A DNA stretch of 64,000 bases, from positions 1,523,001 to 1,587,000 of the forward strand of contig NZ_OX031157.1 in the NCBI RefSeq assembly GCF_943736995.1, in the 5' to 3' direction. The notes under the pieces are model-generated. The model saw nothing but the letters and a program-made list of their open reading frames with translations, did no database searches and was not told where the DNA came from. Numbering within the stretch: position 1 is the stretch's first letter; every line of letters starts with the position of its first letter. This DNA is from Sporosarcina sp. Marseille-Q4943 (lineage in GTDB: Bacteria; Bacillota; Bacilli; Bacillales_A; Planococcaceae). Shown one piece after another: positions 25,108 to 34,120 of the stretch. Made by a program: the position numbers and the translations under genes.

Positions 25108-26676
25108 TCAGTTTCGATACATCACGTCGCCCGCCACGACCGTCATAACGACTGTCGTGTCGAGAATCTCTTCCCCTTCAGCTTCAAACAAATCCCTATC
25201 AAGCACCGTGAAATCAGCATCGAAGCCGACGCCGAGCTTTCCGCGTGAATCAGCCTTTCCAATCGTCGCAGCGCTGCCCGATGTGAATAAACCGACCGCC
25301 TCGAACATGCTCAACTTCTCTTGCGGCAAGTACCCTTCATGCGTCTCTCCCGGCTTTCTCCTCGTCACCGCCGCATAAATGCCGAGCAGCGGATCGACCT
25401 CTTCAATCGGCGCATCCGATCCCGCACCGCAAATGAACCCTTCGTCAATTAGCCGCTTCCATGCATATGCCCAGTCAAGGCGGTCCTCCCCTAGCTTCTC
25501 CATCACCCACGGAAAGTCGGACGGCACGAAAGCCGGCTGGATATCTAAGACGATAGGCAGTTTCTTCATCCTCTCCACCAAATCGTCACGCAACACATTC
25601 ACGTGAATGAGTCGATCTCGCTTCCCTTCCGGCACTGGATAACGCTCGATTGCGTCCAATCCTTTTTCAACCGCTCCGTCTCCGATCATATGCATCGCCA
25701 CTGCTTGCCCATGTTTCCGCGCAGTCGCCACAAGTTCATCGATCTCCTGATCTGTCAACACAGCTGTGCCGTAAGTGGACGGATCATTCGCATATGGCTC
25801 ACTCAACAAAGCGGTGCTACCGCCAAGCGACCCGTCAATGAAAAACTTCATCTCTCCCGGATCAATCCAAGGTTCGTCATACGTCGCTTCGTCTTCCATC
25901 AGTTGTGTGAACACCGTCGAGCGACGGAGCAGATGTGCACGGAACTTCTTCTTTTCGCCGATGACATTCCGGAATGCTTGCAACGGATTGCGATAATCGC
26001 CGTAATATCCGAGATCATCCGTCACGGCTCCGGTCAGTCCGAGCGACAATAAGTCGTCGACTGATTTCTCCAGCGCCTTCTTCAGCATCTCCTCCGTCGG
26101 TTCCGGAATGAGTTGCAGCACGCGATCCATCGGGCCTTCTTTTAATACCCCTGTCGGCTCGCCGTTTTCATCCCTCTCAATGACGCCATCATCCGGATCA
26201 GGAGTATCTTTTGTAATACCTGCGAGCTCCAATGCTTTCGAATTGACGATTGCCGCATGCCTGCATGTCCGTTTCAGATACATCGGAGAATCCGTCACAT
26301 GATCGAGATCGTGGCGCGTGAAAATCTTTTTATCTGCAAAATTGTTTTCATTCCATCCTTCGCCGATGTACCACTCGTCCTCTTTCAAATCGGGATAGGC
26401 GGTTTCAAGCATCTGCATCATTTCATCAGCAGACTTCGCCTTGGATAAATCCAAACTGAGCAACTTCTGACCGTGTCCGATCATATGCATATGATTATCG
26501 ATGAATCCTGGGTAGAGCACAGCCCCATTTAAGTCAATTTCATTTTCAGCTTCACTTTTTAATTCCTCATATGTGCCCACCGCGATGATTTTACCGTTTT
26601 CCGTCAGCAGCGCCTCGATGGTTTCCCCTTTCATTTCCATTGTATACAGCTTGCCGTTATGCCAAATCGTTTTCAT
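25108..26676 (-). CDS. YtcJ-like amidohydrolase
   Basis: A 522-residue metal-dependent hydrolase: GFIDNHMHMIGHG (the H-x-H metal motif) near residue 60, then MHMIGDGAVEKGLDAIE, HVNVLRDDLVERM, and GAGSDAPIEEVDPLLGIYAAV with the metal aspartate. This is the amidohydrolase 3/YtcJ group (exoenzyme regulatory protein AepA-like name in databases). Substrate not known. Single-gene unit, divergent from ytoQ. Confidence 0.9.
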   Translation of the reverse strand: MKTIWHNGKLYTMEMKGETIEALLTENGKIIAVGTYEELKSEAENEIDLNGAVLYPGFIDNHMHMIGHGQKLLSLDLSKAKSADEMMQMLETAYPDLKEDEWYIGEGWNENNFADKKIFTRHDLDHVTDSPMYLKRTCRHAAIVNSKALELAGITKDTPDPDDGVIERDENGEPTGVLKEGPMDRVLQLIPEPTEEMLKKALEKSVDDLLSLGLTGAVTDDLGYYGDYRNPLQAFRNVIGEKKKFRAHLLRRSTVFTQLMEDEATYDEPWIDPGEMKFFIDGSLGGSTALLSEPYANDPSTYGTAVLTDQEIDELVATARKHGQAVAMHMIGDGAVEKGLDAIERYPVPEGKRDRLIHVNVLRDDLVERMKKLPIVLDIQPAFVPSDFPWVMEKLGEDRLDWAYAWKRLIDEGFICGAGSDAPIEEVDPLLGIYAAVTRRKPGETHEGYLPQEKLSMFEAVGLFTSGSAATIGKADSRGKLGVGFDADFTVLDRDLFEAEGEEILDTTVVMTVVAGDVMYRN

Positions 26677-26779
26677 CTTGATTCCCCCTTTTCTTCCTTA
26701 ATTCTAAACTTTCGTGCAACGTTGGGCAATCTAATTCGAAATGCTATAATAGAACTATCATTACAGGGAGGGATTTTTT

Positions 26780-27220
26780 ATGAGATTGACTGTTTATTTA
26801 GCAGGGGAAATCCATACATCTTGGCGTGAAGAGGTGAAACAGAAAGTCGCGGCTTTGAATTTGCCGATTGACTTCGTCGGGCCGATGGAAGACCATGACC
26901 GCTCGGATAATATCGGGGAGGAGATTTTAGGCAAGCAGCCGGATGCAATCTTCAAGGATGCCGCCGCTTCCAGTTTCAACAACTTGCGGACTGAACTTCT
27001 CATGAAGAAAGCCGATCTTGTCATCGCTCTTTTCGGCGAGCAATACAAACAATGGAACACGGCAATGGACGCGAGTGCCGCAGTCGCATACGGCAAGCCG
27101 CTCATCCTTATCCGTTCCGAACAGCATCATCATCCGTTGAAGGAGCTTTCCCGCAAAGCGCATGCTACGGTCGAAACTGTCGACCAAGCTGTAAAGGCAT
27201 TGCATTATATTTTCGAATGA
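26780..27220 (+). CDS. ytoQ: YtoQ family protein
   Basis: A 146-residue protein matching B. subtilis YtoQ: MRLTVYLAGEIHTSWREEV start, DFVGPMEDHDRSDNIGEEIL, NLRTELLMKKADLVIALFGE and WNTAMDASAAVAYGKPLI. The fold is a nucleoside 2-deoxyribosyltransferase-like Rossmannoid; activity unproven. GGGAGG lies 8 bases before ATG 26780. It ends at a strong terminator, after which the 21-bp array begins. Confidence 0.9.
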   Translation: MRLTVYLAGEIHTSWREEVKQKVAALNLPIDFVGPMEDHDRSDNIGEEILGKQPDAIFKDAAASSFNNLRTELLMKKADLVIALFGEQYKQWNTAMDASAAVAYGKPLILIRSEQHHHPLKELSRKAHATVETVDQAVKALHYIFE

Positions 27221-27256
27221 ATGAAAAGGCTATCCGACTGAGGATGGCCTTCTTTC
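27221..27256 (+). terminator. Terminator of ytoQ
   Basis: AATGAAAAGGCTATCC pairs with GGATGGCCTTCTTTCATT across a 6-base loop, with T-rich 3' side, directly at the ytoQ stop. Confidence 0.75.
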
Positions 27257-27279
27257 ATTTCCATGCCATTGTAATTCGG

Positions 27280-27380
27280 TTACCACCAACTTGGGCGAGT
27301 TTACCACCGACTCACGGCGTTTTACCACCGACTCACGGCACTTTACCACCGATTCTCGACAATTTACCACCGATTCGTCA
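27280..27380. repeat. 21-bp array, TTTACCACCGACT core (5 units)
   Basis: ACCACC occurs at 27282, 27303, 27324, 27345 and 27366, exactly 21 bases apart. Each unit is TTTACCACCGAYT followed by about 8 variable bases; units two and three are the most alike. The array lies between the ytoQ terminator and the PhoP boxes of pstB. Confidence 0.9.
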
Positions 27381-27410
27381 TCATTCAGCCCTTTTACACA
27401 TCACTTCTCC

Positions 27411-27464
27411 TTTACACAACCTTTACAACACCTTCATACTCCCTCAATAATCCTCTCGTACACT
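27411..27464 (+). promoter_or_regulatory. PhoP-box promoter of pstB
   Basis: TTTACA (27411), TTTACA (27422) and TTCATA (27433) recur every 11 bases, the spacing of PhoP boxes (TTnACA-N5). A fourth, weak repeat (CAATAA) falls at 27444. The -10 TACACT starts at 27459, 15 bases after the fourth repeat, the same geometry as at pstS. Activation by PhoP in phosphate starvation is expected. Confidence 0.75.
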
Positions 27465-27499
27465 AAACGTAAGCCTCAAACTAACTAGGAGGATTACAA

Positions 27500-28318
27500 A
27501 TGACATTACTTCTTGATCGTATAAAGGAAAAACCATTATCAGTTGTGCGAAACGAAAGCTGGCATAAGCCGATTTATGAAACGAACGGCTTGAATTTATG
27601 GTACGGCACGTCGCATGCATTAAAGAACATTGATTTATCGATTAATGAACGCGAAGTGACCGCCATCATCGGTCCATCAGGATGCGGGAAATCGACGTTC
27701 CTGAAAACATTGAATCGGATGGTGGAAACAGCGACTGATGTCTCCATCTCAGGCAATGTCACGTTCAAAGGGAATAATATTTTGGGCAAGGCGATGCCTG
27801 TCGAAATTCTTCGTTCTAAAGTCGGCATGGTGTTCCAAAAGCCGAATCCCTTCCCGAAATCAATTTACGAAAACGTCGCATTCGGCCCTAAAGTGCACGG
27901 CATCCGCAATAAGGCGATGCTGGATATGATCGTGGAAGATAGCTTAAAAAAAGCGGCGTTATGGGATGAAGTGAAAGACCGTCTCCATAAAAGTGCGTAT
28001 AGCCTTTCCGGCGGACAGCAGCAACGGTTATGCATCGCAAGGTGTCTCGCCATTGATCCCGAAGTAATTTTGATGGACGAACCGACTTCCGCCTTGGATC
28101 CGGTATCGACTCACAAGATTGAAGAATTGATCCGCTCCATTAAAAACGATGTAACGATCGCCATCGTCACACACAATATGCAGCAAGCCGCCCGGATTTC
28201 CGATCGCACCGCATTCTTCCTAAATGGCGAAGTGATCGAGGAAGATCGGACGACAACAATCTTCAACAACCCTTCGGATACATTAACAGACGACTATATT
28301 AACGGCCGTTTCGGTTAA
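27500..28318 (+). CDS. pstB: Phosphate ABC transporter ATP-binding protein PstB
   Basis: A 272-residue ABC ATPase with Walker [12 protein letters not shown], signature [13 protein letters not shown], Walker [14 protein letters not shown] and the H-loop [10 protein letters not shown]; length and sequence fit PstB. It drives phosphate uptake through PstC/PstA. In most Bacillales pstB follows pstA, but here it is upstream of pstS and separated from it by a terminator and a second PhoP promoter. AGGAGG lies 7 bases before ATG 27500. Confidence 0.95.
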   Translation: MTLLLDRIKEKPLSVVRNESWHKPIYETNGLNLWYGTSHALKNIDLSINEREVTAIIGPSGCGKSTFLKTLNRMVETATDVSISGNVTFKGNNILGKAMPVEILRSKVGMVFQKPNPFPKSIYENVAFGPKVHGIRNKAMLDMIVEDSLKKAALWDEVKDRLHKSAYSLSGGQQQRLCIARCLAIDPEVILMDEPTSALDPVSTHKIEELIRSIKNDVTIAIVTHNMQQAARISDRTAFFLNGEVIEEDRTTTIFNNPSDTLTDDYINGRFG

Positions 28319-28325
28319 TCTTTGG

Positions 28326-28352
28326 AACCCACTTATTATAAGTGGGTTTTTA
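28326..28352 (+). terminator. Terminator between pstB and pstS
   Basis: AACCCACTTA and TAAGTGGGTT form a perfect 10-bp stem with a short loop and T-rich tail, 8 bases after the pstB stop. Confidence 0.9.
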
Positions 28353-28359
28353 TTTATAT

Positions 28360-28424
28360 TTTAACACTTATTTACAATACCTTTACACGATACCAACACT
28401 CACTTAACAATGTGCCGTTATGAT
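28360..28424 (+). promoter_or_regulatory. PhoP-box promoter of pstS
   Basis: Hexamers in 11-base phase: TTTACA at 28371 and 28382, CCAACA at 28393 and TTAACA at 28404, with TTAACA at 28361 nearby. The -10 TATGAT starts at 28419, 15 bases after the last repeat, so the boxes replace the -35 element as in B. subtilis Pho promoters. Confidence 0.88.
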
Positions 28425-28484
28425 TTAGTTGTGAGGGAGATTCCTTCATCTACATTAGAATTTAAACCAGGGGAGGATTTATCA

Positions 28485-29456
28485 ATGAAGTTTAACAAGT
28501 ATCTGTTATTCATGATCATCGCTGCGTTTGCAGTTGTTCTTGCAGCATGCGGCAAAGACGGTGACTCCGGAGAATCGGACAAAAACAAAGCATCCGCGCA
28601 AGGAGCCGAACTGGAAGGCAGCGTCGCTATCGACGGTTCCGGAACAGTGTACCCGCTTATGGCCCGACTTGCTGAAGAGTATATGGTGAACGAACAAGAG
28701 AACGTATCCGTTGAAGTGAGCCGTGCCGGTACAAGTGCAGGGTTCAAGAAATTCCTCGTTGAAAACGGAACAGACTTCAATGATGCTTCCCGCCAAATTA
28801 AAGATGAAGAAGCAGCAGAAGCAGATAAACTTGGAATTGAAGTGAAAGAATTGAAAGTTGCCTTGGATGGCCTTACTTTCGTCATCAATAAAGAAAATGA
28901 TTGGGCTACTGAGATGACGCCTGAACAATTGGTCAGCATATTCCTTGCAGATAGCACTGTTGAGAAATGGTCCGACATCAATCCTGATTGGCCGGACGAG
29001 AAGATCAATGCGATGGGGCCGAATGAAAACCACGGAACATACGAGTTTTTCTATGAAAGTATTCTTGATAAACAAGACATGGATAGCTCAGTCAACTTGC
29101 AGCAGGAATACTCGACACTCGTGAACCTCGTTTCCGAGGACAAAAACGGCATCGCCTTTTTCGGATTCGGCTACTACGTTAATAACAAAGACAAAATGAA
29201 TGCTGTTGCAGTCGACTTCGGAAATGGTCCTATTGAGCCGGCGTTGGATACGATCTCGGAAGACGGAGCTTATGCAGACTTCACTCGCCCTGTCTTCACG
29301 TACTTGAATGTGAATCATGCGAAAGAAAAGCCGCAAGTAAAAGATTTTGCAATTTACGTCATGAACAATATTAATAAATTCGCAGGTGAAACAGGCTTTG
29401 CACCTATTCCGGAATCTGAAGTGAAAGAAAACGTCAGCTTCCTCGAAGGACTATAA
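28485..29456 (+). CDS. pstS: Phosphate-binding lipoprotein PstS
   Basis: A 323-residue lipoprotein: signal peptide with lipobox LAAC (Cys near residue 21), a low-complexity linker, then the binding-protein domain with SVAIDGSGTVYPLMARLAEE and VSRAGTSAGFKKF, whose serines and threonines bind phosphate. It delivers phosphate to PstC/PstA. ATG 28485 has GGGGAGG upstream; the longer in-frame ORF begins inside the promoter region. First gene of the pstSCA unit. Confidence 0.95.
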   Translation: MKFNKYLLFMIIAAFAVVLAACGKDGDSGESDKNKASAQGAELEGSVAIDGSGTVYPLMARLAEEYMVNEQENVSVEVSRAGTSAGFKKFLVENGTDFNDASRQIKDEEAAEADKLGIEVKELKVALDGLTFVINKENDWATEMTPEQLVSIFLADSTVEKWSDINPDWPDEKINAMGPNENHGTYEFFYESILDKQDMDSSVNLQQEYSTLVNLVSEDKNGIAFFGFGYYVNNKDKMNAVAVDFGNGPIEPALDTISEDGAYADFTRPVFTYLNVNHAKEKPQVKDFAIYVMNNINKFAGETGFAPIPESEVKENVSFLEGL

Positions 29457-29467
29457 AAAGCATTAAA

Positions 29468-29497
29468 AGGATGGGGGCTGTTAAAAGCCTTCATCCT
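29468..29497 (+). promoter_or_regulatory. Intercistronic stem-loop after pstS
   Basis: GGATGGGGGCT and AAGCCTTCATCC pair between pstS and pstC without a following T run. It may slow decay or partly stop transcription so that PstS is made in excess (inference). Confidence 0.5.
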
Positions 29498-29525
29498 CTT
29501 GCCTCTTACCGGAAGGAGTATTTTA

Positions 29526-30479
29526 ATGATAAATCATGAACTACCAAAGGCAGATAAATTGAATATCCGGGACATGATCGATCAAAACCAGCGCAGCAAT
29601 TCGATTAGAAGAAGAATCGAACGGCTGATTCCCATCTTCCTCATGTTGATTGCCTCATTATCCGTCCTGACGACAATCGGCATCATTTGGACACTGTTAT
29701 CCGAAACGGTGGAGTTTTTTAAACGGGTGCCTTTCCTCGATTTCTTTACGGGCACCGTCTTAAAGCCATTGAGCCAGAACCCTGAATTCGGGGTGCTTCC
29801 GTTATTGATGGGTACTATCACTTCTTCATTGATTGCGATGGCGGTAGCTGCTCCGATCGGACTCATGGCCGCCATCTACTTGAGCGAATACGCTTCACCG
29901 AAAGTGCGGAAAGTCGTCAAGCCGATTCTTGAGCTGCTTGCCGGCGTGCCTACAATCGTCTATGGGTTTTTCGCCTTCACTTTTGTGACGCCGCTATTAC
30001 GTGAATTCATTCCGAGCCTCCAAGCGACGAATATTCTGAGCCCCGGTTTAGTCATGGGAGTCATGATCATCCCAATGATCGCCTCCCTATCCGAAGATGC
30101 GATGAGCTCCGTTCCGAACTCGATGCGTGAAGGGGCTTCTGGATTAGGTGCCACGAAGCTTGAAGTAACACGCAAAGTTGTCATTCCTGCGGCTCTTTCC
30201 GGCATTATCGCTTCGTTCGTCCTCGGCATTTCTCGAGCCATTGGGGAAACGATGATTGTGACGATCGCAAGTGGCAGCACAAAAAACTTCACTTTCGACA
30301 TTACACAATCGATGCAGACGATGACCGCTTATATCGTCGAAGTAACGGGCGGAGACGCCGCTGCCGGTTCGACAGTCTATTACAGCTTATACGCAGTGGC
30401 AATGACGCTTTTCGTTTTCACCCTCGTGATGAACCTACTTGCAAGAGCTGTCTCCAAAAAGTTCAGGGAGGAATATTAA
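29526..30479 (+). CDS. pstC: Phosphate ABC transporter permease PstC
   Basis: A 317-residue permease with six membrane segments and the MetI-like EAA loop (EGASGLGATKLEVTRKVVIP), plus GGDAAAGSTVYYSLYAV in the last segment, typical of PstC. It forms the channel with PstA. ATG 29526 has GGAAGGAG 7 bases upstream; the upstream in-frame TTG lies before that site. The PstA start is 2 bases after the stop. Confidence 0.93.
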   Translation: MINHELPKADKLNIRDMIDQNQRSNSIRRRIERLIPIFLMLIASLSVLTTIGIIWTLLSETVEFFKRVPFLDFFTGTVLKPLSQNPEFGVLPLLMGTITSSLIAMAVAAPIGLMAAIYLSEYASPKVRKVVKPILELLAGVPTIVYGFFAFTFVTPLLREFIPSLQATNILSPGLVMGVMIIPMIASLSEDAMSSVPNSMREGASGLGATKLEVTRKVVIPAALSGIIASFVLGISRAIGETMIVTIASGSTKNFTFDITQSMQTMTAYIVEVTGGDAAAGSTVYYSLYAVAMTLFVFTLVMNLLARAVSKKFREEY

Positions 30480-30480
30480 G

Positions 30481-31365
30481 ATGAATCAACTAAGCGAAAA
30501 GCAACTGACACGGCGGACGAAGCGCCGTTTACTCCTGAATCGGTTTTCGAAGTCCATTTTCATGCTCTCTGCATTCTTTGGATTATTCTTTCTTGCCGTT
30601 TTGCTTGTCCGTGTCGTTACGGAAGGCATCGGTTCAGTCAACCTCGATTTTTTGACCGGTAAATTATCGACCCAGCCGGAGCGCGCAGGCATCATGGGAG
30701 CGATTCTAGGAACGTTCTGGCTTATGCTCGTCGTCGCCCCCGTCACGATGTTCATCGGCGTAGGCACGGCAATTTACTTGGAGATGTATGCAAAGAAAGG
30801 CCGGTTGGTCAGTTTCATTCAGACGAATATCTCAAACTTGGCGGGCGTCCCTTCCATCGTATACGGGATACTCGGTTTGACGGTATTTGTACGGGCGATG
30901 GACCTTGGCAACATTGTCCTCGCCGGAGGTTTGACAATGTCTCTACTGATCTTGCCGATTGTCATCGTCGCAAGCCAAGAAGCGATCCGTTCCATCCCTT
31001 TCCATCTAAGCGAGGGATCTTACGGGTTGGGCGCGACGAAATGGCAAACGATTCAGCGGATCATTCTGCCGGCAGCATTGCCGGGAATTTTGACGGGGGC
31101 CATTCTTTCCTTATCCCGCGCAATCGGGGAAACGGCGCCGCTCGTCGTCATCGGCATTCCGGCATTGCTTATCCCATTCCCGGGAAGCATCATGGACCGC
31201 TTCACAGTATTGCCGATGCAAATTTATTACTGGACACTGGATGCTTCGTTAGTTGCGGAATATGCCAATCTGGCAGCCGCTACGATCATCGTTCTGCTAG
31301 TGGCACTGTTCATCTTGAATTCCACAGCAATCATCATCAGGAATAAATTCCAGCGTGTATTTTGA
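30481..31365 (+). CDS. pstA: Phosphate ABC transporter permease PstA
   Basis: A 294-residue permease with six membrane segments, the EAA loop (EGSYGLGATKWQTIQRIILP) and the PstA motif SRAIGETAPLVVIGIPALLI. It completes the PstSCA complex. GGGAGG lies 9 bases before ATG 30481, inside the end of pstC, so the two are coupled. No phoU gene follows. Confidence 0.93.
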   Translation: MNQLSEKQLTRRTKRRLLLNRFSKSIFMLSAFFGLFFLAVLLVRVVTEGIGSVNLDFLTGKLSTQPERAGIMGAILGTFWLMLVVAPVTMFIGVGTAIYLEMYAKKGRLVSFIQTNISNLAGVPSIVYGILGLTVFVRAMDLGNIVLAGGLTMSLLILPIVIVASQEAIRSIPFHLSEGSYGLGATKWQTIQRIILPAALPGILTGAILSLSRAIGETAPLVVIGIPALLIPFPGSIMDRFTVLPMQIYYWTLDASLVAEYANLAAATIIVLLVALFILNSTAIIIRNKFQRVF

Positions 31366-31376
31366 GCGGGAATTGT

Positions 31377-31407
31377 TATCGCATCCAATTGTGGGTGCGA
31401 TTTTTTT
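31377..31407 (+). terminator. Terminator of pstSCA
   Basis: ATCGCATCC / GGGTGCGAT stem with seven T residues, 12 bases after the pstA stop. Confidence 0.88.
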
Positions 31408-31413
31408 ATTCCA

Positions 31414-31451
31414 CAAAAAAACTGGAAACTCCCCTATAAGAAGTTTCCAGT
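31414..31451 (-). terminator. Terminator of the cdaA-cdaR-glmM operon
   Basis: Minus strand: perfect 10-bp stem ACTGGAAACT / AGTTTCCAGT with an 11-base loop and seven T residues, 8 bases after the glmM stop. Confidence 0.9.
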
Positions 31452-31458
31452 CCATTTC

Positions 31459-32811
31459 TTATTCTTCTATACCCATTTCTTCACGCACAACGTCCGCAAT
31501 GCGGTTGACAAAGCGTTCGCAAGTATTGTGATCCGGTGATTCGACCATCACACGGACGAGTGGCTCCGTTCCTGATGGACGGACGAGCACTCTGCCGTTG
31601 CCAGCCATTTCCTCTTCAACTTCCTTAATAACTGCAGCGACTTTTGCATTTTCAGTCACTTTGTTTTTATCAGTAACTCTGACGTTGACTAGTTCCTGCG
31701 GATAAATCGTCATCTCGCTTGCTAGGTCGGATAGCTTCCGACCAGTTCGCTTCATAATGTTGACGAGTTGCAAGGCAGTCAACAGGCCGTCCCCTGTCGT
31801 ATTGTAATCGAGGAGAATGATATGGCCCGATTGCTCTCCGCCGAGATTGTAATTTCCTTTTCTCATTTCTTCAACTACGTAGCGGTCCCCAACAGCAGTC
31901 TTTACGCTCATCATGCCGTGGCGCTCCAATGCTTTGTAAAAGCCGAGGTTGCTCATGATCGTGGATACGATCGTATCGGATTTAAGACGGCCTTTCGATT
32001 GGAGATGGCGGCCGATGATGAACATGATCTGGTCACCATTAATGACACGACCGAGTTCATCGACTGCAATGAGACGGTCTCCATCTCCGTCAAAAGCAAG
32101 TCCGATGTCCGCACCTTTATCGACCACTAGCTGGCTGAGTCCTTCGGGATGTGTAGATCCAACGCCGTCATTGATGTTCAAGCCATTCGGAGATGCGCCG
32201 ATTGTCGTCAGGTCCGCATCGAGATCTGCAAAGACGTGCGTTGCCAATGAAGAAGTCGCGCCATGTGCACAGTCAAGGACGACATGAAGATCCGTGAATT
32301 CCTCATCGACTGTCTGTTTCAAGTATTGGATGTATTTATGGCCACCTTCAAAGTAATCCGTCACAGTGCCGACATCCGCACCTACTGGACGAGGCAGGCG
32401 ATCTGTCTCTTCATGCAAGAGTGATTCAATTTCCTCTTCCTGCTCATCTGTCAATTTGAACCCGTCCGCGCCGAAAAACTTGATGCCGTTATCCTCAAAA
32501 GGATTGTGTGATGCTGAAATCATGACACCCGCCTGTGCATTCATGACACGCGTCAAATATGCGACACCCGGCGTACTGATGATTCCGAGCCTCATCACTT
32601 CGACTCCCATTGATAACAGACCTGCAATCAAAGCGTTTTCCAGCAAATGGCCGGATATACGGGTATCCCGTCCTACAAGTACTTGGGATGTCTCCTGGGA
32701 ATCTCTCGTTAACACATATCCGCCAATCCTGCCAAGCCTAAAAGCAAGCTCTGGCGTTAATTCTTTATTGGCAATCCCACGGACGCCATCCGTCCCGAAA
32801 TACTTTGTCAT
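31459..32811 (-). CDS. glmM: Phosphoglucosamine mutase
   Basis: A 450-residue alpha-D-phosphohexomutase. It carries the catalytic serine loop [19 protein letters not shown] near residue 100, the metal loop [14 protein letters not shown], the sugar loop GGEQSGHI and the phosphate loop [15 protein letters not shown]. It converts glucosamine-6-phosphate to glucosamine-1-phosphate for peptidoglycan precursors. It is the third gene of the conserved cdaA-cdaR-glmM operon, 40 bases after cdaR. GlmM and CdaA are known to interact in Firmicutes. Confidence 0.97.
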   Translation of the reverse strand: MTKYFGTDGVRGIANKELTPELAFRLGRIGGYVLTRDSQETSQVLVGRDTRISGHLLENALIAGLLSMGVEVMRLGIISTPGVAYLTRVMNAQAGVMISASHNPFEDNGIKFFGADGFKLTDEQEEEIESLLHEETDRLPRPVGADVGTVTDYFEGGHKYIQYLKQTVDEEFTDLHVVLDCAHGATSSLATHVFADLDADLTTIGASPNGLNINDGVGSTHPEGLSQLVVDKGADIGLAFDGDGDRLIAVDELGRVINGDQIMFIIGRHLQSKGRLKSDTIVSTIMSNLGFYKALERHGMMSVKTAVGDRYVVEEMRKGNYNLGGEQSGHIILLDYNTTGDGLLTALQLVNIMKRTGRKLSDLASEMTIYPQELVNVRVTDKNKVTENAKVAAVIKEVEEEMAGNGRVLVRPSGTEPLVRVMVESPDHNTCERFVNRIADVVREEMGIEE

Positions 32812-32851
32812 TGTCCATACTCCCTTTCAATGCTCATAATCAACTTCTTCA

Positions 32852-34120
32852 TTATGCAAGCCTTATTTCCAATGTAACTTCATTCTCTGAAAGCTTCCAA
32901 GCAATATTATCAGGTGCAACTACAGTGAGCGGGTATGCATGCTCTCCTTCCTCATCCGTACCGGAAGCATCGATGCTAATATCGAAGTCCGAAGCGTCGA
33001 TTGAATTAATGACATCCTCTTTCGCAGTCACTGTCACATCGACAACTCCATCTGTCGGCTTCAAAAAGGTGCTGCTATATTTCTCATCTAACCCTTTCAC
33101 AGCGACAGGGATGTTTTTAAACTCCTTTGTTACATCCTCCTCGGTTGGAGTGATCGATACGTCAGGAGGAGAATCGTCACCACTTATAGTGGTCACGTTA
33201 ATATTCACCTTGATTTTATCAGCCGATAGCTTGGAAACACCCTTCGGTTTTGGAAGGTTCAATTCTACGGTTTGTGATTCCTTCACCTTCGAAATATCGA
33301 CATCTACTCGGAGCTCGTCTATATTCTCAAGCGTCTTCTGCGGTCCGAAAAGTGTCACCGTCTTTGTATTCGTGAGGATCGAGTCGATGACGATGTTCTC
33401 ACCCGGAACGCCTCTTTCCCTGAGGACGATCGGCACTTCTTTACTATTTTCTTTAACTTCCACTTTGACCGTCACTTCTTCAGGCTCAATCTTGACGTTC
33501 AATTTGTTCAAATCCCGGTCGAGTACACGTACTCGGCTCTTTTGTTCAAATGATTTATTAATTCCCGGTTCCCCGGTTACCGAAACCTTCACGAAGCTGA
33601 TCGCTTCCACGACACTTTTAGCGCCTGTCACTTGAATTGTGGAAGGCTCGACTTCCATTTTATCGACATAGAAATCCTCTGCCAGCAATCGTTCGTTCAA
33701 CTCAGGGTCGACTTTGAATTGTTTGGATATTTTCTCCTCGATGACGACATCCACCGTCGGAGGATCTATTCTCACATTCAGCTTTTCCGAAAGGTTTTCC
33801 GCTTCTATTTCCACAGTATGACGTCCCAAATTTAGGGTCCTCAGATCGACTCTCAATGTGAAATCCCTTAACAGCTTTGTTGTCGATACAAGGTTCGAAG
33901 GTCCGTCAATTGATATATTGACCGTTTTCGGCACTCCCGTTACAACAAGATTTTCATTATCATAAAACACTTCCACCGGGACATCACGAAGAACATCCTG
34001 GGTATCACCGACCGTGGAACTATTCGTTTCATCATCTGCCTGGACGGAAAAGAAAAGGATGATGGCAAGCGCCAATGCAGTGAAACGAAGGAACCATGGT
34101 CGATCCATTAACTTATCCAT
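32852..34120 (-). CDS. cdaR: CdaR, YbbR-domain regulator of CdaA
   Basis: A 422-residue protein with an N-terminal membrane helix (WFLRFTALALAIILFF) followed by four YbbR repeats, visible as recurring V-[DE]-V-x-V-x-x-P blocks. It binds CdaA and tunes c-di-AMP synthesis from outside the membrane. The start at 34120 overlaps the cdaA stop by 8 bases; GGGGG precedes it by about 10 bases. The longer in-frame ORF upstream lies inside cdaA and is not coding. Confidence 0.92.
   Translation of the reverse strand: MDKLMDRPWFLRFTALALAIILFFSVQADDETNSSTVGDTQDVLRDVPVEVFYDNENLVVTGVPKTVNISIDGPSNLVSTTKLLRDFTLRVDLRTLNLGRHTVEIEAENLSEKLNVRIDPPTVDVVIEEKISKQFKVDPELNERLLAEDFYVDKMEVEPSTIQVTGAKSVVEAISFVKVSVTGEPGINKSFEQKSRVRVLDRDLNKLNVKIEPEEVTVKVEVKENSKEVPIVLRERGVPGENIVIDSILTNTKTVTLFGPQKTLENIDELRVDVDISKVKESQTVELNLPKPKGVSKLSADKIKVNINVTTISGDDSPPDVSITPTEEDVTKEFKNIPVAVKGLDEKYSSTFLKPTDGVVDVTVTAKEDVINSIDASDFDISIDASGTDEEGEHAYPLTVVAPDNIAWKLSENEVTLEIRLA

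Noticed and set aside
27291..27488. Open frame across the 21-bp array encoding FTTDSRx heptads
   Set aside because: A 21-base period necessarily keeps frame. There is no ribosome binding site at the TTG start, the frame runs through the PhoP boxes and promoter of pstB, and other arrays do not encode related peptides.
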